Under the pieces are notes generated by a model. It did not search any database. It worked only from the letters and a program-made list of their open reading frames with translations, and had not been told where the DNA came from. Shown here piece after piece: positions 1-8,519 of a DNA stretch of 56,207 bases (within the stretch, counting starts at the first letter, position 1; every line of letters starts with the position of its first letter). Origin of the DNA: Actinacidiphila paucisporea (lineage in GTDB: Bacteria > Actinomycetota > Actinomycetes > Streptomycetales > Streptomycetaceae). The stretch spans positions 1-56,207 of the forward strand of contig NZ_FRBI01000006.1 of the NCBI RefSeq assembly GCF_900142575.1. The letters are read 5' to 3'. The translations under genes were made by a program, and so were the position numbers.

Positions 1-91
1 CTGATCCACCCCGAAGGGCTTCACCGTTCGACTTGCATGTGTTAAGCACGCCGCCAGCGTTCGTCCTGAGCCAGGATCAAACTCTCCGTGA
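1..91 (-). rRNA. rrs: 16S ribosomal RNA, 5' end only (partial)
   Basis: Read on the minus strand, the first 91 bases carry the canonical 5' end of 16S rRNA: AGAGTTTGATCCTGGCTCAG, then the GACGAACGCTGGCGGCGTGC block and AACACATGCAAGTCGAACGG. The mature 5' end is near position 91 (TCACGGAG). The rest of the gene, and presumably 23S and 5S, lies off the left edge. Confidence 0.98.
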
Positions 92-512
92 ATGCATCCG
101 GGATATCCCGGTCCACCACGCAAGAGCGGCACCCGAAGAGGAATAATCCCCAGGTGCACAGCGTCCTCGCTATGTGTGTTTTTCTTCAAAGGAACCTCAT
201 CACGCACCCACAAAGGGCACGCGACGGGGTATCAACATATCTGGCGTTGACTTTTGGCACGCTGTTGAGTTCTCAAGGAACGGAAGCTTCCTTCGAGACC
301 GTTTCACCGGCCCCTCCGGGCTTTCCCTTCGTTGTGTTCCCACCGTACCCGATGCCTTCACCGATTCATAATCGGCTGTTCAGCCCCATCGAAATCGATT
401 TTCGGCGCACCAAAAATCGGCCCGATGATCGGGAAGACGTAGGTAGTGGGTGGCCGCTCAGCGAGGGGAGCCGGTGTGAACCAGGCCTCCCGCCGTTTTG
501 GCGACTCGGACT
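92..512 (-). other. rrn leader region upstream of 16S rRNA
   Basis: About 420 bases without a protein gene. On the minus strand it contains TTGAGAACTCAACAG near 265-285, the boxA-like antitermination element typical of Streptomyces rrn leaders, followed by the AGTCAACGCC stretch before the 16S gene. The sequence flanking the 16S start is expected to pair with sequence beyond 16S to form the RNase III processing stem, but the partner lies outside the window. Additional rrn promoters are usual in streptomycetes; I can support only the one near 513-541. Confidence 0.8.
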
Positions 513-541
513 ACGTTACGCACGAGCGGCGACCGAGTCAA
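513..541 (-). promoter_or_regulatory. rrn promoter (-35 TTGACT, 17 bp, -10 TAACGT)
   Basis: On the minus strand TTGACT (536-541) is followed after exactly 17 bases by TAACGT (513-518), a near-ideal vegetative sigma (HrdB-type) promoter pointing into the rrn leader. The -35 element falls in and beside the loop of the tyrS terminator hairpin at 524-556. Confidence 0.75.
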
Positions 542-556
542 GCTCGGTCGCCGCTC
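524..556 (-). terminator. tyrS terminator hairpin
   Basis: A perfect 14-bp inverted repeat (524-537 with 543-556) encloses a 5-base loop, 21 bases past the tyrS stop codon. It has no clear U-tract, as is common in Streptomyces. It overlaps the rrn promoter that drives transcription in the same direction. Confidence 0.85.
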
Positions 557-577
557 AAACGCATATTTCCAGCCGTG

Positions 578-1837
578 TCACCGTACCTCGACGGCTCCGA
601 GGTTGCGCTTGCCCCGCCGCAGGACGAGCCAGCGGCCGTGGATCAGGTCGCCGGCGGACGGCGTCGCGTCCTCGCTCGTCACCTTGGCGTTGTTGAGGTA
701 GGCCCCACCCTCCTTGATGGTGCGGCGGGCCGCCGACTTGCTCGGGACCAGGTCGACCAGCGCCAGCAGGTCGGCGACCGGCGCCAGTTCGGTCACCTCG
801 GCACGCGGCAGCTCGCTGAGCGCGGCCGCCAGGGTGGCCTCGTCCAGCTCGGCGAGATCCCCCTGGCCGAAAAGTGCCTTCGACGCGGCGACCACGGCCG
901 CGCACTGGTCGGCGCCGTGCACCAGGGTCGTCAGCTCCTCCGCCAGCGCGCGCTGGGCGGCGCGGGCCTGCGGGCGCTCGGCCGTGGAGCGCTCCAGCTC
1001 CTCGATCTCCTCGCGCGACCTGAAGCTGAAGATGCGGACGAAGGTCGAGATGTCCCGGTCGTCGGCATTCAGCCAGAACTGGTAGAAGGCGTACGGCGTG
1101 GTCATCTCCGGGTCGAGCCAGATCGCGCCGCCCTCGGTCTTGCCGAACTTGGTGCCGTCCGCCTTGGTGATCAGCGGGGTGGCCAGCGCGTGCACCGAGG
1201 CGCCCTCGACCCGGTGGATGAGGTCGATGCCCGCGGTGAGGTTGCCCCACTGGTCGCTGCCGCCGGTCTGCACCGTACAGCCGTGGCGCCGGTACAGCTC
1301 CAGGAAGTCCATGCCCTGCAGGATCTGGTAGCTGAACTCCGTGTAGCTGATGCCCTGGTCGGAGTTGAGCCGGCGGGACACCGCCTCCTTGGCGATCATC
1401 TTGTTCACCCGGAAGTGCTTGCCGATATCGCGCAGGAACTCGATGGCGGACAGGCCCGAGGTCCAGTCGAGGTTGTTGACCATGAGGGCCGCGTTCGGGC
1501 CCTCGAAGGAGAGGAAGGGCTCGATCTGGGCCCGTACCCGGTCCACCCACTCGGCGACGACGGCGGGGTCGTTCAGCGTGCGCTCCGCGGTGGGCTTGGG
1601 GTCGCCGATCAGGCCGGTGGCCCCGCCGACCAGGCCGAGCGGGCGGTGGCCCGCCAGCTGGAGCCGGCGGATGGTGAGGATCTGGACCAGGTTGCCGAGG
1701 TGCAGGCTGGGCGCGGTGGGGTCGAAGCCGCAATAGACCGTGACGGGGCCGTCCGCGAACGCCTTGCGCAGTGCGTCCTCGTCAGTGGATACGGCGATCA
1801 GCCCGCGCCACTGCAGCTCGTCGACGATGTCCGTCAC
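578..1837 (-). CDS. tyrS: Tyrosyl-tRNA synthetase
   Basis: Class I aminoacyl-tRNA synthetase that activates tyrosine and charges tRNA-Tyr in the cytoplasm. The 419-residue length is normal. The HIGH-type motif is HLGN at residues 46-49, the KMSKS-type loop is KFGKT at 230-234, and the tyrosine pocket region ([13 protein letters not shown], then GGSDQWGNL) is intact. The last ~65 residues form an S4 RNA-binding domain. The chosen start is the GTG at 1835-1837 because an ACGAGGAG ribosome-binding site precedes it and the protein begins [13 protein letters not shown] like its relatives; longer forms of the frame extend into non-coding sequence. It is followed by a strong terminator and then the rrn promoter. 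Confidence 0.97.
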   Translation of the reverse strand: MTDIVDELQWRGLIAVSTDEDALRKAFADGPVTVYCGFDPTAPSLHLGNLVQILTIRRLQLAGHRPLGLVGGATGLIGDPKPTAERTLNDPAVVAEWVDRVRAQIEPFLSFEGPNAALMVNNLDWTSGLSAIEFLRDIGKHFRVNKMIAKEAVSRRLNSDQGISYTEFSYQILQGMDFLELYRRHGCTVQTGGSDQWGNLTAGIDLIHRVEGASVHALATPLITKADGTKFGKTEGGAIWLDPEMTTPYAFYQFWLNADDRDISTFVRIFSFRSREEIEELERSTAERPQARAAQRALAEELTTLVHGADQCAAVVAASKALFGQGDLAELDEATLAAALSELPRAEVTELAPVADLLALVDLVPSKSAARRTIKEGGAYLNNAKVTSEDATPSAGDLIHGRWLVLRRGKRNLGAVEVR

Positions 1838-1979
1838 GGTTCCGTGTCTCCTCGTATAAGGGTCCGGCTGGTCCGGGGTGCTCGCACGGCGTGCGTACGG
1901 CGGTGACGAGCCTACGCGGTCCCGGCTCCCGGCCGCGCTGCGATTTGTCCGCGCCAGGCGCGACACCGCGCTGCCGGGG

Positions 1980-2618
1980 TCATCCGCGCCTGCGCGGTGC
2001 GTGCGCGCGGTACGGGCTGACCGTGGGGTCGCCGTCGATCCAGTAGCGCCAGGGGTGCGCCGCGCCCTCGCCGCCGACGCCGGTGCGCGGTCCGCTGCGG
2101 ATCGCGGCGGGGTCGGGCGGGGTGCCAGTGAGGATACGGAAGGGGCCCGCGCCGGCGGAGCAGGCGTCGGCGCCGTCGAGGGTGCGGTCGACGGACAGGG
2201 CGGTGGCGAGCCGGGCGGGGCCCTGGGCGAGGTCGGCGGCCTTGCGCGAGGTGGGGCGGTGGAGCCGGGCCAGGTCGGCGCCGGCGGTGATCTCACCGCC
2301 GCGCAGCAGCACCCCGCTGGGGGTGCCCTCGGGCCCGCAGACCAGGTTCAGGCAGTGCCACATGCCGTAGGTGAAGTAGACGTAGGCGTGTCCGGGCGGC
2401 CCGAACATCACCGCGTTGCGGTCGGTGCGGCCCCGGTAGGCGTGCGAGCCGGGGTCGTTGGGTCCGTCGTAGGCCTCGACCTCGGTGAGCCGCAGCTCGA
2501 TCGGGCCGTCGTCGGTGGCGCGGACCAGGACCCTGCCGAGCAGGTCGGGGGCGATCTCCAGGACCGGCCGGTCGAAGAAGGCGCGGGCCAGCGGGGTCCG
2601 CTCGGGTGCGGTGATCAC
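1980..2618 (-). CDS. DNA-3-methyladenine glycosylase (AAG/MPG family)
   Basis: Monofunctional base-excision glycosylase predicted to remove alkylated purines such as 3-methyladenine. The 212-residue protein matches the family: [38 protein letters not shown] spans the core (broken here only for description), with the catalytic Glu and the VEAY element, followed by [10 protein letters not shown] and a GVLLRGGE segment. The start chosen is GTG at 2616-2618 ([10 protein letters not shown]); an upstream in-frame ATG would add 27 low-complexity residues and would overlap the promoter region of the divergent gene at 2720. It lies 142 bp upstream of tyrS on the same strand and may be co-transcribed. 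Confidence 0.93.
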   Translation of the reverse strand: MITAPERTPLARAFFDRPVLEIAPDLLGRVLVRATDDGPIELRLTEVEAYDGPNDPGSHAYRGRTDRNAVMFGPPGHAYVYFTYGMWHCLNLVCGPEGTPSGVLLRGGEITAGADLARLHRPTSRKAADLAQGPARLATALSVDRTLDGADACSAGAGPFRILTGTPPDPAAIRSGPRTGVGGEGAAHPWRYWIDGDPTVSPYRAHAPRRRG

Positions 2619-2719
2619 GGGGTCCGAGCGTACCGGAGGGCGGTGGAACCGGCCGGGCGCGCGCTGCGTACGTAGAGTTCGCCGAGATCGTGCAGACAAG
2701 GCGAGGGAGGATGTCCGGA

Positions 2720-3514
2720 ATGGGCTTCAAGAAGCTGATGGCGAGTCTGGGTGCGGGTGGGGCGTCGGTGGAGACCGAGCTGTTCCAGTCGGACGTGACG
2801 CCGGGCGGTGTCGTCCAGGGGGAGGTGCGGATTCAGGGCGGTTCTGTCGAGCAGCGCATCCAGGGGCTGTCGGTGGGGTTGCAGGCCAAGGTGGAGGTGG
2901 AGCGGAAGGACGCGCAGGGCAACGACGTCGAGTACCACCAGGACATCGAGTTCCACACGCAGCAGATCGGCGGGGAGTTCGAGCTGCGGGCGGGCGCGGT
3001 GCACAACGTGCCGTTCGCACTGGAGGTGCCGTGGGAGACGCCGGTGACGATGTTCATGGGGCGGCACCTGACCGGGATGAACGTCGGGGTGACCACGGAG
3101 CTGCAGATCGCACGGGCGGTGGACAAGGGCGACCTCGACCCGGTGAACGTGCATCCGCTGCCGGCGCAGGAGGCACTGCTCGACGCGTTCGGGCGGCTCG
3201 GCTTCCGCTTCCACGGGGCGGACCTGGAGAAGGGGCACCTGCGCTCGACGCGGCAGCGGCTGCCGTTCTACCAGGAGATCGAGTTCCGCTCGCCGTCGCA
3301 GTATCCGGGGCTGAAGGAGGTCGAGCTGACGTTCGTCGCCGACGGCCGGGGAATGGACGTCGTGATGGAGATGGACAAGAAGCCGGGGCTGTTCGGCGGC
3401 GGGGACACGTACCGCTCGTTCGAGATGGACCTGCAGTCGTACCAGCAGACCGACTGGGCGGACTACCTCCACCGGTGGCTGGCCGAGGTCGGCGGCAAGC
3501 GGAACTGGTTCTAG
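2720..3514 (+). CDS. Spo0M-like sporulation-control protein
   Basis: Arrestin-fold protein of the SpoOM family (264 residues). Bacillus Spo0M influences sporulation and cell division, and actinobacterial members are widespread but poorly characterised. Visible features are the N-terminal [19 protein letters not shown], the repeated beta-sandwich segments around [11 protein letters not shown] and [19 protein letters not shown], and a GLFGGG loop. The ATG at 2720 is preferred over the ATG at 2711 because GGGAGG at 2705-2710 sits about 9 bases before it. Soluble, no signal peptide. It is divergent from the glycosylase gene. Confidence 0.88.
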   Translation: MGFKKLMASLGAGGASVETELFQSDVTPGGVVQGEVRIQGGSVEQRIQGLSVGLQAKVEVERKDAQGNDVEYHQDIEFHTQQIGGEFELRAGAVHNVPFALEVPWETPVTMFMGRHLTGMNVGVTTELQIARAVDKGDLDPVNVHPLPAQEALLDAFGRLGFRFHGADLEKGHLRSTRQRLPFYQEIEFRSPSQYPGLKEVELTFVADGRGMDVVMEMDKKPGLFGGGDTYRSFEMDLQSYQQTDWADYLHRWLAEVGGKRNWF

Positions 3515-3587
3515 CCTGCTGGGGACGGCGGCCGCCAGGACATAGGCTCGGTTCGCAGTTCCGGTTACGCGATCGAGAGGTGTCGAG

Positions 3588-4127
3588 GTGTCCGAGCAAG
3601 CGCGGCGACCGCTTCCCCATGACTTCCATCCGCCGGTGCCGGCGTTCACCGTGGTGAGCGACGACGTGACGGTGGGGGCCCCGCTGGGGGACGACCAGGT
3701 GTACGCGGCGGGCAACGTGTCGCCGCACCTGCGGTGGGAAGGCTTCCCCGCGGGGACGAAGAGCTTCGCGGTGACGTGCTACGACCCGGACGCGCCGACC
3801 GGCAGCGGTTTCTGGCACTGGGTGCTCTTCGACATCCCGGCGTCGGTGACGGAGTTGCCTGCGGGTGCGGGCTCCGGGGACTTCCCCGGGCTGCCGGCCG
3901 GTGCGGTGCACGCGCGCAACGACTACGGGAGCCGCGACTTCGGCGGCGCCGCGCCGCCGCCGGGTGACGGCCCGCACCGCTACGTCTTCACGGTCTACGC
4001 GGTGGACCAGGAGAAGCTGGACGCGGACGCGGACGCGTCGCCGGCCTTCGTGGGCTTCAACCTGCGGTTCCACACGCTGGGCCGGGCCCAGCTGATCGCC
4101 GAGTACGAGGTGCCTGCCGACAGCTGA
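3588..4127 (+). CDS. YbhB/YbcL-type PEBP (Raf-kinase-inhibitor-like) protein
   Basis: 179-residue phosphatidylethanolamine-binding-protein family member. The family signature is present in order: the ligand-site segment CYDPDAPTGSGFWHWVLFDIP (the DPDAP and the HW motif), then GPHRYVFTVYAVD. Bacterial members are cytosolic and have no firmly assigned substrate; roles in small-molecule binding have been proposed. The GTG start at 3588 follows GAGGTGTCGAG. It lies 73 bp after the Spo0M-like gene on the same strand. Confidence 0.93.
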   Translation: MSEQARRPLPHDFHPPVPAFTVVSDDVTVGAPLGDDQVYAAGNVSPHLRWEGFPAGTKSFAVTCYDPDAPTGSGFWHWVLFDIPASVTELPAGAGSGDFPGLPAGAVHARNDYGSRDFGGAAPPPGDGPHRYVFTVYAVDQEKLDADADASPAFVGFNLRFHTLGRAQLIAEYEVPADS

Positions 4128-4372
4128 GCGGGGCCGTCCGCCGGTCCGGCCGCGGCCGTGGTTAATGCGTTGCGCCCCGGCGCGGCCCGCCGCACAGTGG
4201 TGCCTGCCCGGCCCGCCGGACGCCTCCGGTCATGCGCCCGGACGGCGCGGCGGACGCCGGGCCGGACGGCACCGCGTTGGCGGGGGCGGCGGGGCGTTGC
4301 GCTGGGCGGTACCACGCGCCACCCGCCGCCTGCCGGATCCCGGTCTGGGGACCGGGGGTCCGCGCCGGCCGG

Positions 4373-4419
4373 CGCGCTCCGGATGCCGGACGTTCATCAC
4401 GTCCGGCATCCGGGGCGCG
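4373..4419. terminator. 21-bp hairpin between the PEBP and HNH genes
   Basis: A 13-bp perfect inverted repeat (4381-4393 with 4399-4411) around a TCATC loop extends outward by 8 more pairs (4373-4380 with 4412-4419, one G-T). It lies 245 bp past the PEBP stop inside a 479-bp gene-free stretch (4128-4606). It has no U-tract. It may be a Rho-independent terminator or, given the distance, another structured element. Confidence 0.6.
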
Positions 4420-4606
4420 AGCCCTCCCGCCACATCCGCGCTCCCGCTCTTCCCGCGCACCGGCTTTTCCGCCGCTCTTTCCCGGTTCCCCCTCCCCCGG
4501 TCATCCGCTGTCCGCCCGGGGGAAATTGCGTTGTCCGCGAGTGGACGCGGGGGCACAGTGGAGCCACTTCGCCAGGGGGGCGGAGCGGGCCCGGGAGGTG
4601 GGCGGG

Positions 4607-5110
4607 ATGCGTGACACGCTGGTGCTGAATGCGAGCTTCGAGCCGCTGTCGACGGTGTCGCTGCGGCGTGCGGTGGTCCTGGTGATGCAGGACAAGGCCG
4701 TCGTGGAGCAGGCGCATCCCGGGCTGCGCATCCGTGCGGCCGAGGTGGACGTGCCGCTTCCGCAGGTGATCAGGCTGTGCCGGTACGTACGGGTGCCGTT
4801 CCGACAACGGGCCCCGTGGTCGCGGCGGGGCGTGCTGGTACGTGACCGGCACCGGTGCGCGTACTGCGGGCGCCGGGCCACGACGGTGGACCACGTGCAG
4901 CCGCGGTCCCGCGGCGGGGGTGACACCTGGCTGAACACGGTGGCCGCGTGCGCGGAGGACAACCAGCGCAAGGCGGACCGTACGCCGGAGCAGGCGGGTA
5001 TGCGGCTGCTGGTCAGGCCGTTCGAGCCGACGCCGGCGGACGCGCTGCTGCTGGCGCTGGGTGTACGGGAGCGGGCCGGGCTGCCGGAGTGGCTGGCGCG
5101 GCCGGCCTGA
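4607..5110 (+). CDS. HNH endonuclease family protein
   Basis: 167-residue protein with the actinobacterial HNH arrangement: a conserved N-terminal domain MRDTLVLNASFEPLSTVSLR, then a core with CAYCGRRATTVDHVQPRSRGG (CxxC zinc knuckle and catalytic DH) and NTVAACAEDNQRKADRTPEQAGM. The metal-finger nuclease site looks intact, but the cellular substrate of this widely conserved family is unknown. The ATG at 4607 follows GGGAGG at the usual distance. The frame is open far upstream, but that part reads as non-coding. Confidence 0.92.
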   Translation: MRDTLVLNASFEPLSTVSLRRAVVLVMQDKAVVEQAHPGLRIRAAEVDVPLPQVIRLCRYVRVPFRQRAPWSRRGVLVRDRHRCAYCGRRATTVDHVQPRSRGGGDTWLNTVAACAEDNQRKADRTPEQAGMRLLVRPFEPTPADALLLALGVRERAGLPEWLARPA

Positions 5111-5171
5111 GGCGCGGGCCGCGGGTGACGACGTGACGCGGCCGGACCCGGCGACGGGGTCCGGCCGTGGC

Positions 5172-5939
5172 TCATCTGACGATGAGCTGCACGATGGCGG
5201 CGATGCCGACGACGACGATCAGGGCGCGCAGCGCGGCGGGTGGCAGGCGGCGGCCGACGCGGGCGCCGATGAGCCCGCCGATGGTGGCGCCGACCGCGAT
5301 GAGGGCGACGGCGGCCCAGTCCATGTGGGCGACGACGATGAAGAAGACCGCGGCGATGCCGTTGACCATGGCCGCCAGCACGTTCTTCAGGCCGTTGACG
5401 CGTTGCAGGGTCTCGTCGAGCAGCAGGCCCATCAGGGACAGGTAGAGCACGCCCTGGGCGGCGCCGAAGTAGCCGCCGTAGACGCTGGCCAGGAAGATCC
5501 CGCCGATAAGCAGCGGTCCGCCGTGGGTGGGAGCGGCGGTGCCGAGGCGTTCGCGGCGGGCCTGGACGGCGCGGGAGAGCCGGGGTTGCAGGACGACCAG
5601 CACCAGGGCGGCGGCGATCAGCACGGGCACGATGGCGTGGAAGGCCTGCGAGGGCAGGGTGACCAGGAGTACGGCTCCGGTGGCGCCGCCGAGCAGGCCG
5701 ACACCGCCGAGCCGGATCAGCCGGTCGCGCTGGCCGGTGAGTTCGCGCCGGTAGCCGATGGCGCCGGTGATCGATCCGGGGACCAGGCCGAGGGCGTTGG
5801 AGACGTTGGCGGTGACCGGTGGCAGGCCGACGGCGAGCAGGACCGGGAAGGTCAGCAGGGTGCCCGAGCCGACGATCGTGTTGATGGTGCCTGCGCCGAC
5901 TCCCGCGGCCAGGACCGCCAGTGCTTCTGCTGGGGACAT
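5172..5939 (-). CDS. TSUP-family (TauE/SafE) membrane transporter
   Basis: 255-residue integral membrane protein with about eight hydrophobic segments and the TSUP signature near the N-terminus (AGTINTIVGSGTLLTFPVLLAVGLPPVTANVSNALGL is the relevant region, residues ~17-52) repeated in weaker form at GGYFGAAQGVLYLSLMGLLL. The family exports or imports sulfur compounds and organic anions such as sulfite or sulfoacetate; the substrate here cannot be told. It is convergent with the HNH gene. A short inverted repeat sits just upstream of its ATG. Confidence 0.93.
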   Translation of the reverse strand: MSPAEALAVLAAGVGAGTINTIVGSGTLLTFPVLLAVGLPPVTANVSNALGLVPGSITGAIGYRRELTGQRDRLIRLGGVGLLGGATGAVLLVTLPSQAFHAIVPVLIAAALVLVVLQPRLSRAVQARRERLGTAAPTHGGPLLIGGIFLASVYGGYFGAAQGVLYLSLMGLLLDETLQRVNGLKNVLAAMVNGIAAVFFIVVAHMDWAAVALIAVGATIGGLIGARVGRRLPPAALRALIVVVGIAAIVQLIVR

Positions 5940-5943
5940 AACC

Positions 5944-5960
5944 CTGTGATCATGTCACAG
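5944..5960. promoter_or_regulatory. CTGTGA-N5-TCACAG inverted repeat at the TSUP start
   Basis: Perfect 6-bp arms separated by 5 bases, ending 4 bases before the TSUP start codon. It resembles a CRP/FNR half-site pair, but the spacer is one base shorter than in the CRP site. Binding there would block translation initiation or early transcription. Confidence 0.4.
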
Positions 5961-6010
5961 CGGGGCACCGGCGCCCCGGGGGGTCTCAGCCGCGGGCCGG
6001 CCCCGTTCGC

Positions 6011-6964
6011 TCAGTCCTTGTCGAAGGGCGCGGACTCGCGGCGGGGGGCGGGTGCGGTGGCGCCGGAGCCGCCTCCGTTGCCGTTGCCCGGACTGCCCGG
6101 CAGGTTGACTATGCCGCCGAGGCCCTTGAGGGCGTCGTTCAGCTCGCTGGGGATGATCCAGAGCTTGTTGGCGTCGCCCGCGGCGATCTTCGGCAGCATC
6201 TGCAGGTACTGGTACGCGAGCAGCTTCTGGTCGGGGTCGCCGGCGTGGATGGACTCGAAGACCGTGCGGATCGCCTGCGCCTCGCCCTCGGCGCGCAGCG
6301 CGGCGGCCTTCGCGTCGCCTTCCGCGCGCAGGATGGAGGACTGCTTCTCGCCCTCGGCGGTGAGGATCTGGGACTGCCTGATGCCCTCGGCGGTGAGGAT
6401 CGCGGCGCGCTTGTCGCGGTCGGCGCGCATCTGCTTCTCCATCGAGTCCTGGATGGAGGTGGGCGGTTCGATGGCCTTCAGTTCGACGCGGTTGACGCGG
6501 ATGCCCCACTTGCCGGTGGCCTCGTCCAGGACGCCGCGCAGGGCCGCGTTGATCTCCTCGCGGGAGGTCAGGGTGCGTTCGAGGTCCATGCCGCCGATGA
6601 TGTTGCGCAGCGTGGTGACGGTGAGCTGCTCGATGGCCTGGATGTAGCTGGCGACCTCGTAGGTCGCGGCCCGCGCGTCGGTCACCTGGTAATAGATGAC
6701 GGTGTCGATGTTGACCACCAGGTTGTCCTGGGTGATCACCGGCTGCGGCGGGAAGGGCACCACCTGCTCGCGCAGGTCGATGCGGTTGCGGATGGTGTCG
6801 ATGAACGGCACCACGATGTTCAGGCCGGCGCTGAGGGTCCGTGTGTAGCGGCCGAAGCGCTCGACGATGGCGGCGCTGGCCTGCGGAATGACCTGGACCG
6901 TCTTGATCAGCGCGATGAAGACGAGCACCACCAGGATGATCAGGACGATGATGATGGGCTGCAT
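6011..6964 (-). CDS. SPFH/stomatin-like membrane protein (QmcA/HflK-type)
   Basis: 317-residue protein: one N-terminal transmembrane helix (MQPIIIVLIILVVLVFIALI), an SPFH/Band-7 domain (about residues 30-200: RFGRYTRTLSAGLNIVVPFIDTI and following), and a charged Ala/Glu-rich coiled coil (~195-250) with repeats of the form ILTAEGxxQ/ILRAEGxAK. Family members form oligomeric membrane microdomain scaffolds that associate with proteases and NfeD proteins. The ATG at 6964 is preferred over the GTG at 6970 because GGGGAG lies 5 bases upstream of the ATG. The NfeD gene lies 127 bp upstream on the same strand, the classical SPFH-NfeD pairing. Confidence 0.94.
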   Translation of the reverse strand: MQPIIIVLIILVVLVFIALIKTVQVIPQASAAIVERFGRYTRTLSAGLNIVVPFIDTIRNRIDLREQVVPFPPQPVITQDNLVVNIDTVIYYQVTDARAATYEVASYIQAIEQLTVTTLRNIIGGMDLERTLTSREEINAALRGVLDEATGKWGIRVNRVELKAIEPPTSIQDSMEKQMRADRDKRAAILTAEGIRQSQILTAEGEKQSSILRAEGDAKAAALRAEGEAQAIRTVFESIHAGDPDQKLLAYQYLQMLPKIAAGDANKLWIIPSELNDALKGLGGIVNLPGSPGNGNGGGSGATAPAPRRESAPFDKD

Positions 6965-7091
6965 GTCCACTCCCCGCGCCGGTTTGCCTGCGGAAATACG
7001 GTGTACTCCGACATGATCGATCTTGGCAGAGCGGCCGCCTGCCGGGGGCGGGGTTCGGCGAATTCCCGGCCCGGAAGGGGGCGTTCTGCCG

Positions 7092-7514
7092 TCACATCAC
7101 GACGGCGGTCGCTCCGTCGATCTCCACGACGTCCACCTGCTGGCCGGGGTCGAAGACCCGGCCCTCCTCCAGCGAGCGCGCGGACCAGACCTCGCCGGCG
7201 AGTTTGATCCGGCCGTCGGCCCCGCTGTCGACCCGCTCCAGGACGACGGCCTGCCTGCCCTTGAGGGCGTCGACGCCGCTGCGCTGTCCCGCGTGCTGCC
7301 GGTTGCGGTAGGCGAGCGGGCGTACGAAGACCAGCAGCGCGACGGACACCGCCACGAAGGCGATGACCTGGGCGACCACCCCGCCGCCGAGACCCGACAC
7401 GGCGGCGCCCGCCAGCGCGCCGACGGCGAACATGCCGAACTCTGGCATTGCCGTGATCACCAGCGGGATGCCAAGACCCACTGCGGCTATCAGCCACCAC
7501 ACCCATGCGTCCAC
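7092..7514 (-). CDS. NfeD-family membrane protein (short form)
   Basis: 140-residue short NfeD: two or three hydrophobic segments (WWLIAAVGLGIPLVITAM and AQVIAFVAVSVALLVF) followed by a C-terminal OB-fold domain with ALKGRQAVVLERVDSGADG and VWSARS. Short NfeD proteins partner with SPFH proteins, here the neighbour at 6011-6964. The start is the GTG at 7512-7514 (MDAWVWWLI); the longer open frame runs into the neighbouring ABC gene. It lies 89 bp downstream of the ABC ATPase gene. Confidence 0.9.
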   Translation of the reverse strand: MDAWVWWLIAAVGLGIPLVITAMPEFGMFAVGALAGAAVSGLGGGVVAQVIAFVAVSVALLVFVRPLAYRNRQHAGQRSGVDALKGRQAVVLERVDSGADGRIKLAGEVWSARSLEEGRVFDPGQQVDVVEIDGATAVVM

Positions 7515-7603
7515 AGGCCCAATCGTAGGGCTGTACGCGGCAGTTGCGGCAGTGGGCAGGGATGTAAAGACGGAAAGCGCCGGGCGGCGCCGTCCGCAGG
7601 GGG

Positions 7604-8395
7604 TCAGGACAGCGGCAGTCCGGCCGCCGTGTAGCGGTCGCCGCGGCGCTCGACCACCAGCGGAAGGCCGAAGCACAGGGACAGGTTGCGGGAGGTCAGC
7701 TCGCTGTCCAGCGGGCCCGCGGCGACGACCTTGCCCTGGCGGATCATCAGGACGTGGGTGAAGCCTGGGGCGATCTCCTCGACGTGGTGGGTGACCATGA
7801 TCATGGAGGGCGCGATCGGGTCGCGGGCGAGCCGGCCGAGGCGGCGTACGAGGTCCTCGCGGCCGCCCAGGTCGAGGCCGGCGGCGGGTTCGTCGAGCAG
7901 CAGCAGTTCGGGGTCGGACATCATCGCGCGGGCGATCAGGGTGCGCTTGCGCTCGCCCTCGGAGAGGGTGCCGAACTTCCGGTCGAGGAAGTCGTTCATG
8001 CCGAGCCGGTCGAGGAAGGCGCGGGCGCGGTCCTCGTCGACCTGCTCGTAGCCCTCGTGCCAGGTGGCGGTCATGCCGTACGCGGCGGTGAGCACCGTCT
8101 CCAGGACGGTCTGCCGGCGCGGCATCTTCTCGGCCATCGCGGCGCCTGCCATGCCGATCCGCGGGCGCAGGTCGAAGACGTCGACGCCGCCGAGCTTCTC
8201 GCCGAGGACGGAGACGGTGCCGGTGGTGGGGAAGAGGTAGCTGGACGCGACGTTGAGCAGGGTGGTCTTGCCGGCGCCGTTCGGCCCGAGGATGACCCAG
8301 CGCTCGCCTTCTGCGACCGACCACGAGACGTGGTCCACCAGAGCCCGTCCGTCGCGGACCACGGATACGTCCACCAGCTCCAGCACATCGCTCAT
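7604..8395 (-). CDS. ABC transporter-type ATPase (ModF/YlmA-like, stand-alone)
   Basis: Single nucleotide-binding domain, 263 residues. Walker A is GPNGAGKTT, the signature is LSEGERKRTLIARAMM (LSEGE rather than LSGGQ), Walker B is LLLLDEPAAGLD, and the switch His is in MVTHHVEEI. The LSEGE signature and overall pattern fit the ATPase group that lacks an obvious linked permease. No permease gene lies nearby. The start is taken at the ATG 8395 (MSDVLELVDVSVV), with GGGAG 11 bases upstream; an ATG at 8413 would add MGDNAL. Confidence 0.9.
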   Translation of the reverse strand: MSDVLELVDVSVVRDGRALVDHVSWSVAEGERWVILGPNGAGKTTLLNVASSYLFPTTGTVSVLGEKLGGVDVFDLRPRIGMAGAAMAEKMPRRQTVLETVLTAAYGMTATWHEGYEQVDEDRARAFLDRLGMNDFLDRKFGTLSEGERKRTLIARAMMSDPELLLLDEPAAGLDLGGREDLVRRLGRLARDPIAPSMIMVTHHVEEIAPGFTHVLMIRQGKVVAAGPLDSELTSRNLSLCFGLPLVVERRGDRYTAAGLPLS

Positions 8396-8519
8396 GAGCG
8401 CGTTGTCTCCCATTGCAGTCTCGTCGGTCCGGCGGTGCCCGGGGTGGCAGGTCCCCGGAGGGATGCCCTGGGGAAAACTTACGCCACCGCACGACGGGTC
8501 CAGTCCATAGGCTGGGGGC

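Noticed and set aside
446..1906. Long plus-strand ORF opposite tyrS
   Set aside because: It is the antisense shadow of tyrS; its protein is Arg/Gly/Ala-rich and unlike any family, and high GC produces many such ORFs.
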